This document shows, piece by piece, positions 1 through 7,445 of a DNA stretch of 16,845 bases. The DNA is from CAZDML01 sp964506645 (GTDB taxonomy: Bacteria > Elusimicrobiota > Elusimicrobia > 2-01-FULL-59-12): the NCBI GenBank assembly GCA_964506645.1, contig CAZDML010000035.1, positions 1-16,845 of the forward strand, read 5' to 3'. The position numbers and the translations under genes were made by a program. Below the pieces are notes generated by a model. It was not told the DNA's origin and searched no databases. It saw only the letters and a program-made list of their open reading frames with translations. Every line of letters starts with the position of its first letter. Position 1 is the first letter of the stretch.

Positions 1-706
1 TTTCTCCGAGATACACACGCCGTGCTTCGGGATCAGACAAGAGGGCCTGAGCATTGCCTTCGCGCAGAACCCGGCCTTCGTACATAATGTAGGCCCGGTC
101 GACAATTTCCAGCGTCTCACGCACATTGTGGTCCGTGATGAGCACGCCGATACCCTTGGCCTTTAAACGTTTCACCACGCTCTGAAGGTCTGCCACAGCC
201 AGTGGGTCAATCCCGACGAACGGCTCATCGAGCAACAAAAATTGAGGGTCCGTCACGAGCGCTCGGGCCACCTCACAGCGACGCTTTTCTCCCCCCGAAA
301 GGGTGGAGGCCATTTGGCCGCGCAGATGAATGAGACCCAATTCCTGGAGCAGCCTCTCGATTTTCTCTTCTTTTTCTTTCTCATCGAGCGGGCGGAATTG
401 AATGACCGCCCGCAAATTTTCTTCGACCGTGAGCCGGCGGAAAATAGACGGTTCCTGCGCGAGATATCCAATACCCAAACGCGCCCGACGATACATCGGC
501 TCCCGCGAAATCTCCCGATCGGCCAGAAGCACACGCCCCCGGTCCGGGCGGATCAAACCGACGATCATATGGAAACTCGTGGTCTTCCCGGCGCCATTGG
601 GCCCCAGAAGTCCAACGACTTCTCCTGGCTCGACATGGAACTCAATACCGCGCACGACGGAACGTTTCCCGTAGGATTTATAAAGAGCGTCGGCGCGAAG
701 GCTCAT
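1..706 (-). CDS. lptB: LPS export ABC transporter ATP-binding protein LptB (3' end cut by window edge)
   Basis: ATPase that powers extraction of LPS from the inner membrane with LptF/LptG and feeds the LptC-LptA bridge. The readable part is 235 residues and begins MSLRADALYKSYGK. It has Walker A GPNGAGKT at about 35-42, the Q-loop glutamine in YLAQEPS near 84, the ABC signature LSGGE at 136-140, Walker B FLLLDEP at about 156-162 and the H-loop histidine in TDHN near 193. Short length and the YLAQEPSIFRRLTVEEN stretch are typical of LptB rather than of other ABC ATPases. The ATG at 704-706 overlaps the lptA stop as ATGA. Only a few C-terminal residues should be missing beyond position 1, since LptB is usually about 240 residues. 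LptF and LptG are not in the window. Confidence 0.97.
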   Translation of the reverse strand, partial: MSLRADALYKSYGKRSVVRGIEFHVEPGEVVGLLGPNGAGKTTSFHMIVGLIRPDRGRVLLADREISREPMYRRARLGIGYLAQEPSIFRRLTVEENLRAVIQFRPLDEKEKEEKIERLLQELGLIHLRGQMASTLSGGEKRRCEVARALVTDPQFLLLDEPFVGIDPLAVADLQSVVKRLKAKGIGVLITDHNVRETLEIVDRAYIMYEGRVLREGNAQALLSDPEARRVYLGE

Positions 707-1362
707 AAGGTCGAAGGCACGATATGGCCCTTCACGTCATCGAGCAAGCGCATCTTTTTCTTCTGCAGATCGACCAGAGCCCGGCGACTAACAAAATCAC
801 CGCTGCCTTGAGACTGTTTAAATTTCACACGGGTCGAGCGCGAGTTGCTCCATAAATGCAGGAGCTGTGTCGATCGATCAAATTTTCCCTGTTCCGAAGA
901 CGACCAAAAGCTGTCGGTTTGCTTCACAATCACATGCTTCTTCGCCCACACGACTTCTTCCGCATGCTGCGCGATAAAACGATCGGCGGTGATCACAACA
1001 GGAGCCGTATCGGAAATGGTTTGCCAGCGCGTGACTCGCGCTTTTTTCCATAGCTCGGTCGTTTGTGCTCTCGGGTCATAGGTCGCCCGTTCGCCTGTGG
1101 CCACGACTTTTTCTCCCTTGTCCGAAATCCACGTACCTACGATGTTGCCATACCCCTGGACGACACCGGTCGCTTTCGTACGAACCATCTTATCTCCAGC
1201 AATCGTATTGGGACCGTCTTTCATAAGTACATGCCCCGTAAAAAGGGTCGTTTCCCCGTGATCGACCAGTTCCAACTGATCGCTCGTGATCGTAGTTTCA
1301 GACTCCGCGGCCCAGACTGCCGGGGTCATCATCAAAAGACCGATCCAGAGAAAACGTGTCAT
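703..1362 (-). CDS. lptA: LPS transport periplasmic protein LptA (OstA-like)
   Basis: Periplasmic protein expected to polymerise into the beta-jellyroll bridge that carries LPS from LptC to LptD. The 219-residue product starts with a hydrophobic signal peptide ending near residue 18 (AVWA-AE). The mature part shows OstA-type strand repeats such as ITSDQLELVDHGETTLFTG and the later block VITADRFIAQHAEEVVWAKK. It is somewhat longer than E. coli LptA (185 residues). Both ends overlap neighbours by ATGA: the start (1360-1362) with the end of lptC, and the stop with the start of lptB. The lptC-lptA-lptB order supports the call; sequence conservation in this family is low, so the call rests on strand pattern plus context. 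No strong Shine-Dalgarno is visible, which fits translational coupling. Confidence 0.88.
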   Translation of the reverse strand: MTRFLWIGLLMMTPAVWAAESETTITSDQLELVDHGETTLFTGHVLMKDGPNTIAGDKMVRTKATGVVQGYGNIVGTWISDKGEKVVATGERATYDPRAQTTELWKKARVTRWQTISDTAPVVITADRFIAQHAEEVVWAKKHVIVKQTDSFWSSSEQGKFDRSTQLLHLWSNSRSTRVKFKQSQGSGDFVSRRALVDLQKKKMRLLDDVKGHIVPSTL

Positions 1363-1892
1363 TTCTTTTTTGCCTTGGACTTTACCGCTTTCATACGAAC
1401 AGTCTGCTGTCCAATCTTGACCGTTTTTAAATCGGGGGTGGCTTCTAAACCTTTTCCATCCGTAATAGAGTCTGGTTTTTCCAGGTGTACCGGGTCATCT
1501 GAAAACAAACGATCTTTTTTTGGATCGTAGCGCAGCCGCTCTGTGGTAAGCGTGGTGCTGTCCGCGTTCACAACCGTCACTCCCCCCCAAGCCTCCATGG
1601 CATGCGTTTCGATGTTGACGCGTCCCAGCGGCGCGGATAAAGTCGAGTCCACCTGAATGTCCTTGTAAAACTCCGCATACGGCTTGTCCAGTTCGGCCGT
1701 TTGATTGTTTTCCCAGATGCGCCCGCGTGCGGCGGTGAGCGTCATGGATTTTTTCCCCTGCTGAATATCCCGCAGTTGAAAATGCTCCAAAATTTGGGAA
1801 GGCGGATTCTCGGCCTGTGCGGCCTGTGTCGCAGGCATGGGATCTTTGCATCCCGCCAGAAGCAGCGGGAGCAACCACCAGACCCGCCGCAT
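1359..1892 (-). CDS. lptC: LPS export protein LptC, lipoprotein type
   Basis: Periplasmic-side component that receives LPS from LptB2FG and hands it to LptA. The product is 177 residues. The N-terminus MRRVWWLLPLLLAGC ends in a lipobox (L12-A13-G14-C15), so the mature protein is predicted to be lipid-anchored instead of held by a transmembrane helix as in E. coli LptC. Residues about 30-160 form the LptC/OstA-like beta domain, with ITDGKGLEATPDLKTVKI near the end, followed by a lysine-rich tail. The start codon shares one base with the kdsD stop (TAATG), and the stop overlaps lptA by four bases. A run of seven G on the coding strand (1582-1588) encodes a WGG in the domain. The identity is supported by position; the family is divergent. 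Confidence 0.86.
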   Translation of the reverse strand: MRRVWWLLPLLLAGCKDPMPATQAAQAENPPSQILEHFQLRDIQQGKKSMTLTAARGRIWENNQTAELDKPYAEFYKDIQVDSTLSAPLGRVNIETHAMEAWGGVTVVNADSTTLTTERLRYDPKKDRLFSDDPVHLEKPDSITDGKGLEATPDLKTVKIGQQTVRMKAVKSKAKKK

Positions 1893-2869
1893 TAGAGCAG
1901 TCCTTCGGAAAGAAGATCACGCTCGTCTAAAAGACCAATCGGCTGCCCTTTTTCATTCACCACAGGCACATTATCGCAGCGCAGGCGGTGCAGCAGCTTG
2001 GCCGCGTCGCCCAGACGTGTTTGTGGATGAATAACATGCGGGTGACGCGTCATGATATCGCGCACCATTTTCTGCAAAATTTTAGGATCATTGGGCGCCA
2101 TACGCCGAAAATCACCATCCGTAAAATAGCCTACTAGTTTTCCGGCACCATTCACGACGCTCGTGGCTCCGGCACGGGTACGCGTCATCACCTGTAGAGC
2201 ATCTCGCACGGATTGGCTTTCTTTGACAATCGGATTCTCGCGCCCCTTGTGCATCAAATCTTTCACTGTCCAAATCAGACGCTTGCCAAGCACTCCCCCC
2301 GGATGAAGCCGTGCAAAATCTTCGGCTTTAAATCCGCGGACATCCATGAGCACCATGGCCAAGGCATCCCCCATGGCAAGCATGGCCGTCGTGGAGGTTG
2401 TCGGCGTTAAATTGTAGGGACAGGCTTCGCGGGTCACGCGAATCGGAATCACAATGGTGGCTGCGCGCGCCAAGCGCGACTGAGCGCGGCCCGTCATAGC
2501 AATGAGAGGAACCTGCATGCGCTGGATGGACGGCAAAAGCTGTTTGAGTTCCGGCGTTTCACCGGAGAAAGAAAGCGCCAGCACGACATCGTGCGGGGTA
2601 ATCATCCCGAGATCGCCATGCATGCCTTCCGAGGGATGAACAAACGTCGCCGGTGTTCCTGTGGAGGCCAGCGTCGCCGTAATCTTACGGCCGATCAGTC
2701 CGGATTTTCCCACTCCCAACACAACGACGCGCCCTTTGCAGGCTTCCATCAGTCGAATGGCTTCAAGGAAATGACGATCAATGGCGCGCACTTGCGCACT
2801 CACCGTCAAGGCCTCCATGCGGAGCACCTCTCGGGCGCGACGAATCAGCGCTGTATCAGTGGCTGGCAC
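1892..2869 (-). CDS. kdsD: D-arabinose 5-phosphate isomerase (KdsD/KpsF family)
   Basis: Converts ribulose 5-phosphate to arabinose 5-phosphate, the first committed step of Kdo synthesis, in the cytoplasm. The 325-residue length matches E. coli KdsD (328). A SIS domain covers about 40-180, with GVGKSG at 52-57, HGDLGM at 84-89, SFSGET at 100-105, TPTTSTT at about 155-161 and HPGG at 189-192. Two CBS domains follow (about 205-262 and 272-325). K55, E107, E148 and H189 line up with residues proposed as catalytic in E. coli KdsD. The start is GTG at 2867-2869, preceded by AGGAGG at eight bases. The gene overlaps the zinc-ribbon gene by 14 bases upstream and lptC by one base downstream. In many genomes kdsC sits between kdsD and lptC; here it does not. 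Confidence 0.96.
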   Translation of the reverse strand: MPATDTALIRRAREVLRMEALTVSAQVRAIDRHFLEAIRLMEACKGRVVVLGVGKSGLIGRKITATLASTGTPATFVHPSEGMHGDLGMITPHDVVLALSFSGETPELKQLLPSIQRMQVPLIAMTGRAQSRLARAATIVIPIRVTREACPYNLTPTTSTTAMLAMGDALAMVLMDVRGFKAEDFARLHPGGVLGKRLIWTVKDLMHKGRENPIVKESQSVRDALQVMTRTRAGATSVVNGAGKLVGYFTDGDFRRMAPNDPKILQKMVRDIMTRHPHVIHPQTRLGDAAKLLHRLRCDNVPVVNEKGQPIGLLDERDLLSEGLL

Positions 2870-3128
2870 CGGGATTTCCTCCTGAGGAGGGCGTCTGATG
2901 CGGATAAAGCCACGGGGTAATTTCGGGCGGCAGATGCCGCATGTAAGGCTTTAACTTCGCACGCACGACAAAAAACGAAACAATGAGCAGGCCATAAATA
3001 ATCACAAGCGTTTTCCGGTGCCATGCCCAGCTTGGCTGCCACAGCGGCGGCAGCTGCAGATTCATGCCGCATTTCTTACAGGACTTTACGGTGTCTTTGT
3101 TCTCCACAGCACACTGCGGACACTTCAT
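2856..3128 (-). CDS. Small zinc-ribbon protein with one membrane helix
   Basis: A 90-residue protein of unknown function. The N-terminus carries two CxxC knuckles (C3, C6, C17, C20; CPQC and CKKC), the spacing of a rubredoxin-like zinc ribbon. A single hydrophobic helix follows at about 40-57 (LVIIYGLLIVSFFVV), then a proline-rich tail. The metal site should face the cytoplasm if the positively charged residues flanking the helix are inside, but topology is uncertain. Its start overlaps the kdsA stop as ATGA and is preceded by GGGAGG at six bases (3135-3140). Its end overlaps kdsD by 14 bases. It therefore lies between two consecutive enzymes of Kdo synthesis and is surely co-translated with them. 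Similar zinc-ribbon plus helix proteins are common and usually uncharacterised; no specific role is assigned. Confidence 0.8.
   Translation of the reverse strand: MKCPQCAVENKDTVKSCKKCGMNLQLPPLWQPSWAWHRKTLVIIYGLLIVSFFVVRAKLKPYMRHLPPEITPWLYPHQTPSSGGNPGASH
2878..2883 (-). promoter_or_regulatory. Shine-Dalgarno AGGAGG for the GTG start of kdsD
   Basis: Read on the minus strand, AGGAGG ends eight bases before GTG at 2867-2869. This near-perfect site decides the non-ATG start over a downstream in-frame ATG at residue 18. It lies inside the 3' end of the zinc-ribbon gene. Confidence 0.8.
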
Positions 3129-3970
3129 GCCAGGCCTCCCTTCAAGGATTTGGATACACGGTCCAGTTTCTGAAGCGCGTCTAACACCTTCGGTACAACA
3201 CCGAGCGTCAAACTGTTCGGTCCATCGGAGAGCGCATGATCGGGCGAGGGATGGACTTCGGCGAAAATGCCGGCGACCCCCAGACCCACGGCGGCACGGG
3301 AAAGCGGGAAGACGTATTCACGCTGCCCTCCCGACGCATGTTTGAGTCCACCCGGAAGCTGCACGCTGTGGGTGGCGTCATAAATCACGGGATACCCCCA
3401 CTGCTGCATCACGGCCAATCCGCGCATATCCACGGTTAAATTGTTATAGCCAAACGACGTCCCGCGTTCGGTAAGCAGAATACGGCGATTTCCCGTAGAC
3501 TCAAGCTTCAAAACGACCTGTTCCATATCCCAAGGCGCCAGGAACTGTCCCTTCTTCACGTTCACCGCACGACCGGATTCTCCACAGGCAAGGAGCAGAT
3601 CCGTCTGCCGACATAAAAATGCGGGGATCTGCAAAATATCCACCACACTGGCCACCATGGGGACGTCTTCTTTCCAGTGCACGTCCGTCAGAATCGGGCA
3701 ACCGACTTCTTCCTTGATGCGTCTCAGAATATCGAGACCCTTGTGAAGTCCTGGACCGCGAAACGCTTTGATCGAACTGCGGTTGGCTTTATCGTAGGAC
3801 GCCTTAAAAACAAACCCCATGCGCCGGTCTTTGGCGATACGCACAAGCTTCTTGGCAATGGATACCGTAAGCGCTGGATTTTCAATGACACAGGGGCCTG
3901 CAATCAGCGCCAGAGGCGCTTCGTTTTGGAATGTGACCCCATCAACAAGGACCTTATGCGATTTAGACAT
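3125..3970 (-). CDS. kdsA: 3-deoxy-8-phosphooctulonate synthase (Kdo8P synthase), metal-dependent class
   Basis: Condenses phosphoenolpyruvate with arabinose 5-phosphate to give Kdo 8-phosphate in the cytoplasm. The 281-residue TIM-barrel enzyme shows AGPCVIE at 24-30, FKASYDKANRSS at about 55-66, the FLCRQTDLL block near 118-126, NVKKGQFLAPWD near 137-148 and DATHSVQLPGG at 198-208. C27, H201, E238 and D249 match the four metal ligands of the metal-dependent class (Aquifex aeolicus type); the metal-independent E. coli enzyme has Asn at the cysteine position. The start (3968-3970) overlaps the pyrG stop by eight bases; the stop overlaps the zinc-ribbon gene by four. Gene order kdsB-pyrG-kdsA places it in a Kdo supply unit. 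Confidence 0.97.
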   Translation of the reverse strand: MSKSHKVLVDGVTFQNEAPLALIAGPCVIENPALTVSIAKKLVRIAKDRRMGFVFKASYDKANRSSIKAFRGPGLHKGLDILRRIKEEVGCPILTDVHWKEDVPMVASVVDILQIPAFLCRQTDLLLACGESGRAVNVKKGQFLAPWDMEQVVLKLESTGNRRILLTERGTSFGYNNLTVDMRGLAVMQQWGYPVIYDATHSVQLPGGLKHASGGQREYVFPLSRAAVGLGVAGIFAEVHPSPDHALSDGPNSLTLGVVPKVLDALQKLDRVSKSLKGGLA

Positions 3971-5591
3971 TCGCTATCGGGAGTGGATTGGGCTCCCGTC
4001 CATGAATGGACTTAAAGTCGAGCGATGCCGCGATGAATCCGCGGAAGAGCGGGTGCGCGCGCATCGGCCGAGACTTAAATTCCGGATGGAACTGACCGGC
4101 AATAAAGAACGGATGTGCGGTAATTTCCACAATCTCCGCGAGATGGCGCTCCGGATTTTCCCCGGAGATTTTCATGCCATGGGCTTCAATCGTGCGTTTG
4201 TATTTGGGATTAAACTCGTAGCGGTGGCGGTGGCGTTCTTCCACTTCCGTCTTGCCGTACAGGTTCGCTGCCAGAGTCCCCGGCTTAATACGACAGTTAT
4301 AAACGCCCAATCGCATGGTGCCACCTTTGCGATGGACATTTTTCTGATCCGCCATAATATCGATCACGGGATGCGGTGTCTTCGCGTTAAATTCCGTGGA
4401 ATGGGCGTTCTTGAGACCACACACATTGCGCGCGAACTCAATCACCGCCGTCTGCATGCCTAAACAGAGCCCCAAATAGGGGACCTGATGTTCGCGTGCA
4501 TATTTGATCACAGAGATTTTGCCTTCAACGCCACGATCGCCGAACCCGCCCGGAACGAGTATGCCTTGCACGTCAGCAAGCTCCCGTTCAAGATCGGGGG
4601 TTTCAACATCAAGATATTTAATGTTCACACGCGCATCATTGGCGATCCCGCCGTGCAAAAGCGCTTCGACCACGGATTTGTACGCGTCCTTGAGCTCTAC
4701 ATATTTGCCAGCCAAAGCCACCGTCACACGTTTTCGTGGGTTCTTAATTTTTTCCACCATCTGCGCCCAATCTTCCATCCCGTTGCGATGACTGCGCTGC
4801 CGCAGCTGCATGAGCGCCAGCTCGTCCAGTCCTTCACGTTCAAAGGCAAGAGGCACGTCATAAATGGTGGAGGCATCGCGTGCTTCTACCACCGCTTCTG
4901 GCGACACGCTGCAGAAAAGACCAATCTTCTTGCGCAGCTCTTCTTCCATCGGCCGTTCGGTGCGGCAGACGATAATATCTGGCTCAATCCCGATTTCGCG
5001 AAGTTTTCCCACGCTGTGCTGCGTCGGCTTGGTTTTCATTTCTTCCGAAGAACGGATATACGGCACGAGCGTCACATGCACATAGAGCACGTTGTCGCGT
5101 CCGACATCCAATCGAATTTGGCGGATGGCTTCCAGGAACGGCAAACTTTCAATATCCCCCACCGTACCGCCCACTTCCACGATAATAACGTCTTTATTCG
5201 GCGCAAGCGCCGTCACGCGGGATTTAATTTCGTTGGTGATATGCGGAATCACCTGAACTGTTTTCCCTAAAAATTCACCGCGTCGCTCTTTACTGATAAC
5301 CGCGTCATAAATCTGACCTGCCGTGCAATTGTTCTTACGGCCCATATCCTGATCAAGAAATCGTTCGTAATGTCCCAAATCGAGATCGGTTTCCGCGCCG
5401 TCTTCCGTCACATACACTTCCCCGTGCTGATAGGGGCTCATCGTTCCCGGATCGACATTGATATACGGGTCGAACTTCAACATATCGACTTTCAAGCCGC
5501 GCGATTTCAAAAGACGCGCCAGCGATGACGAGGTAATGCCCTTTCCTAACGACGATACAACACCACCCGTGACGAAAATGTATTTGGTCAT
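3963..5591 (-). CDS. pyrG: CTP synthase (glutamine-hydrolysing)
   Basis: Makes CTP from UTP, ATP and glutamine. The 542 residues match the family length. The synthetase domain (about 1-270) begins with KYIFVTGGVVSSLGKGITSS and contains FDPYINVDPGTMSP and HGEVYVTEDGAETDLDLGHY. The class I amidotransferase domain (about 290-535) has the nucleophile C376 in GLCLGMQ and H502/E504 in FHPEF. All expected motifs are present, so it should be active. The start overlaps the kdsB stop (ATGA) and the stop overlaps kdsA by eight bases. Its place beside kdsB is meaningful because KdsB consumes CTP to activate Kdo; a kdsB-pyrG pair is also known in Chlamydia. No leader or attenuator can fit before it, so regulation would be at operon level. 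Confidence 0.98.
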   Translation of the reverse strand: MTKYIFVTGGVVSSLGKGITSSSLARLLKSRGLKVDMLKFDPYINVDPGTMSPYQHGEVYVTEDGAETDLDLGHYERFLDQDMGRKNNCTAGQIYDAVISKERRGEFLGKTVQVIPHITNEIKSRVTALAPNKDVIIVEVGGTVGDIESLPFLEAIRQIRLDVGRDNVLYVHVTLVPYIRSSEEMKTKPTQHSVGKLREIGIEPDIIVCRTERPMEEELRKKIGLFCSVSPEAVVEARDASTIYDVPLAFEREGLDELALMQLRQRSHRNGMEDWAQMVEKIKNPRKRVTVALAGKYVELKDAYKSVVEALLHGGIANDARVNIKYLDVETPDLERELADVQGILVPGGFGDRGVEGKISVIKYAREHQVPYLGLCLGMQTAVIEFARNVCGLKNAHSTEFNAKTPHPVIDIMADQKNVHRKGGTMRLGVYNCRIKPGTLAANLYGKTEVEERHRHRYEFNPKYKRTIEAHGMKISGENPERHLAEIVEITAHPFFIAGQFHPEFKSRPMRAHPLFRGFIAASLDFKSIHGREPNPLPIANV

Positions 5592-6361
5592 ATTCGCTCA
5601 CTCTTTTTTGTATGGCTCTTCGCCAGAATTCGTTCCACGCGCTTTACATCTCCAGGCACATCCACGGCACACGTGACCCCCGTCGCGATGACCGTCTTTA
5701 TGGCACACCCATGTTCCAGCACCCGCAGCTGCTCTAATTTTTCGCTTTGTTCTAAAGTGGAGGTCGGCAATGCCGCAAAGCGGAACAAAAAGGCTCGACG
5801 AAACGCATACAGCCCCATATGGATCCAGCGCGGCGCATGCGACGGCTCATCGGCCGAACGCTGCACAGGAATCGGCGCACGCGAGAAATAAAGCGCGTAG
5901 TTCATACGGTCGAGGACAGCCTTGACAGCATTCGGGCTTTTCCATTCACGTTCATTTTCCGGCTTGCGCACCGCGGTTGACATCACCGCTGACGCGTCAT
6001 TCTGGAGCGCTTCAACGACCTTATCGATCGTGATCGAAGACAAAAGCGGTTCATCCCCCTGGACATTGACAATAATGCCGGCGCGGCTGGCACGCGCGAC
6101 CTGCGCAACGCGGTCGGTACCCGACGGCAGTTTGGGCGAGGTCATCATGGCCTCGCCCCCAAACCCTCGAACAACTCTGGCGATCCGGTCATCATCCGTA
6201 GCCACAACAACACGTGTCACGCGCTTGGCGTTTCGAGCGCTTTCCCATACCCACTGCACCATCGGCTTCCCCGCAATTTTCGCCAGAGGTTTTCCAGGAA
6301 AACGTTGCGCGGCATAGCGACAGGGGATGACAGCTAAAACATCGTTTCGCGTATCAGGCAT
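5588..6361 (-). CDS. kdsB: 3-deoxy-manno-octulosonate cytidylyltransferase (CMP-Kdo synthetase)
   Basis: Couples Kdo to CMP from CTP, giving the activated sugar used by the Kdo transferase. The 257-residue protein has the nucleotidyltransferase entry motif IPCRYAAQRFPGKPL at about 12-26, VATDDDRI at 53-60, SGTDRVA at 80-86, and NVQGDEPLL at 99-107 whose Asp binds metal. The length is close to the usual 245-255. The start (6359-6361) overlaps the rfaE1 stop by eight bases; the stop overlaps the CTP synthase start by four, so substrate supply and use are translationally linked. The Kdo transferase waaA itself is not in the window. Confidence 0.97.
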   Translation of the reverse strand: MPDTRNDVLAVIPCRYAAQRFPGKPLAKIAGKPMVQWVWESARNAKRVTRVVVATDDDRIARVVRGFGGEAMMTSPKLPSGTDRVAQVARASRAGIIVNVQGDEPLLSSITIDKVVEALQNDASAVMSTAVRKPENEREWKSPNAVKAVLDRMNYALYFSRAPIPVQRSADEPSHAPRWIHMGLYAFRRAFLFRFAALPTSTLEQSEKLEQLRVLEHGCAIKTVIATGVTCAVDVPGDVKRVERILAKSHTKKSERI

Positions 6362-7343
6362 GATGTTTAATCGACTCCAAAAGTTCTTCGCGGGTCACGG
6401 TCGCGGTTCCAACTTTCCCGACAACAATGCCAGCCGCAAAATTAGCGAGTTCTGCCGCGGTGCGGAGCGGGGCCCCAGCCGCAAGCGCCAGCGCCATGGT
6501 ACCGACGACCGTATCTCCGGCGCCCGTCACATCATAAACCTCCCGTGCTCGCGTCGGAATATGCACGGGCGGCTTTTTCTTTTCGAACAGACTCATCCCA
6601 CGTTCCCCGCGCGTGATTAATACGGATTCACTCTTCAAAAGTTTTAATATCTGCGCACCGAGATTTTCCACATCCTCTTCACTGCGCACCTGGCGCACAT
6701 TCGCACCTTCCATGGCTTCTTTCAAGTTCGGCGTGATACAGGTGACTTCGCTATAGAAACTGAAGTTCTCAATTTTTGGGTCAACCATAATCGGGATCTT
6801 GCGACGGCACGCAAGACGGACGATATCCTTGATCAGCCCTCGATTAATCACGCCCTTCCCATAGTCTGACAGAACGACGCCATGTATTTCGGGAAAAAGT
6901 TTTTCGATATGTGCCCAGAGTTGACGGCGGGTAATGGGTCCCAGCTCACCGCGAACTTCACGGTCAAAACGAACGACCTGTTGGTTATGCGCAACGATAC
7001 GGGTTTTCACTGTGGTGGGGCGCTCTGGAATGGTCACCGCATACTCGCTGTGGATCTGGCTGCGCTGGAACAGCGCCTGGAGCCGGCCAGCGGCCTGGTC
7101 CTGGCCGAGGGTCCCCATCAAAAAGACCTCAGCGCCCAACGACGCCATATTGACCGCCACATTCCCCGCGCCCCCGGGCATTTCGGTTTCGCGGCTAACA
7201 TCCACAACGGGGACCGGGGCTTCCGGAGAAATACGCGCGACAGTGCCCCAAATGAAGTGATCCAGCATGAGATCGCCAATCACCAAGACCTTAATTCTTG
7301 AGAAACGTTCAACCAGCGGTTTGGCGGTGGAGAGATTCATCAT
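6354..7343 (-). CDS. rfaE1: D-glycero-beta-D-manno-heptose-7-phosphate kinase, stand-alone domain
   Basis: Phosphorylates heptose 7-phosphate at C1 in the ADP-heptose pathway. The 329-residue ribokinase/PfkB protein has GDLMLDHF at 23-30, PGGAGNVAVN at 56-65, SDYGKGV near 159-165, DPK near 188, TPNLKEA near 204-210 and the C-terminal DVTGAGDT at 271-278 with the catalytic base D277. E. coli HldE is a 477-residue fusion of this kinase to a cytidylyltransferase; here the second domain is absent, so a separate rfaE2 is expected elsewhere. Two adjacent ATGs (7343 and 7340) can start translation, with an in-frame TAG three codons upstream and no clear Shine-Dalgarno. It is the first gene after the largest noncoding gap in the block and may begin a separate transcript. 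Confidence 0.94.
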   Translation of the reverse strand: MMNLSTAKPLVERFSRIKVLVIGDLMLDHFIWGTVARISPEAPVPVVDVSRETEMPGGAGNVAVNMASLGAEVFLMGTLGQDQAAGRLQALFQRSQIHSEYAVTIPERPTTVKTRIVAHNQQVVRFDREVRGELGPITRRQLWAHIEKLFPEIHGVVLSDYGKGVINRGLIKDIVRLACRRKIPIMVDPKIENFSFYSEVTCITPNLKEAMEGANVRQVRSEEDVENLGAQILKLLKSESVLITRGERGMSLFEKKKPPVHIPTRAREVYDVTGAGDTVVGTMALALAAGAPLRTAAELANFAAGIVVGKVGTATVTREELLESIKHHA

Positions 7344-7445
7344 TCGCAGCTATTCGAAGAGTCAAAAACAGGCTTATTTTGGGAGAGATTTGGTTGATGC
7401 TTAAGCACGTAGAATCTTACAAAAAACGGCCCGGCGATTTCCAGC
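7344..7445. other. Noncoding gap between the DUF3108 gene and rfaE1
   Basis: The only minus-strand gene junction longer than a few bases apart from the one holding the plus-strand microgene. Read on the minus strand it is A/T-rich with a T6 run after CCGGGCCG, but no stem before it is good enough for an intrinsic terminator. A TTGACT hexamer at about 7363-7368 lacks a -10 at proper distance. A ten-base palindrome TGCTTAAGCA lies at 7398-7407. A promoter for rfaE1 is plausible by position but not shown by the bases. Confidence 0.4.

Noticed and set aside
1582..1588. Seven-G run in lptC as a phase-variable tract
   Set aside because: It is shorter than known switching tracts and lies in a gene whose loss would probably be lethal or severely harmful; noted only as context for the G8 runs.
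4488..5270. A 260-codon plus-strand open frame inside pyrG
   Set aside because: It is fully antisense to conserved CTP synthase sequence and its translation has no recognisable domain.
7398..7407. Ten-base palindrome TGCTTAAGCA as an operator
   Set aside because: One short palindrome without flanking symmetry or a second copy; expected by chance in a window of this size.
7415..7440. Possible intrinsic terminator after the DUF3108 gene (GC-rich bases followed by T6 on the minus strand)
   Set aside because: The bases before the T run do not form a stem of useful length; the GC stretch is a short palindrome without a loop.
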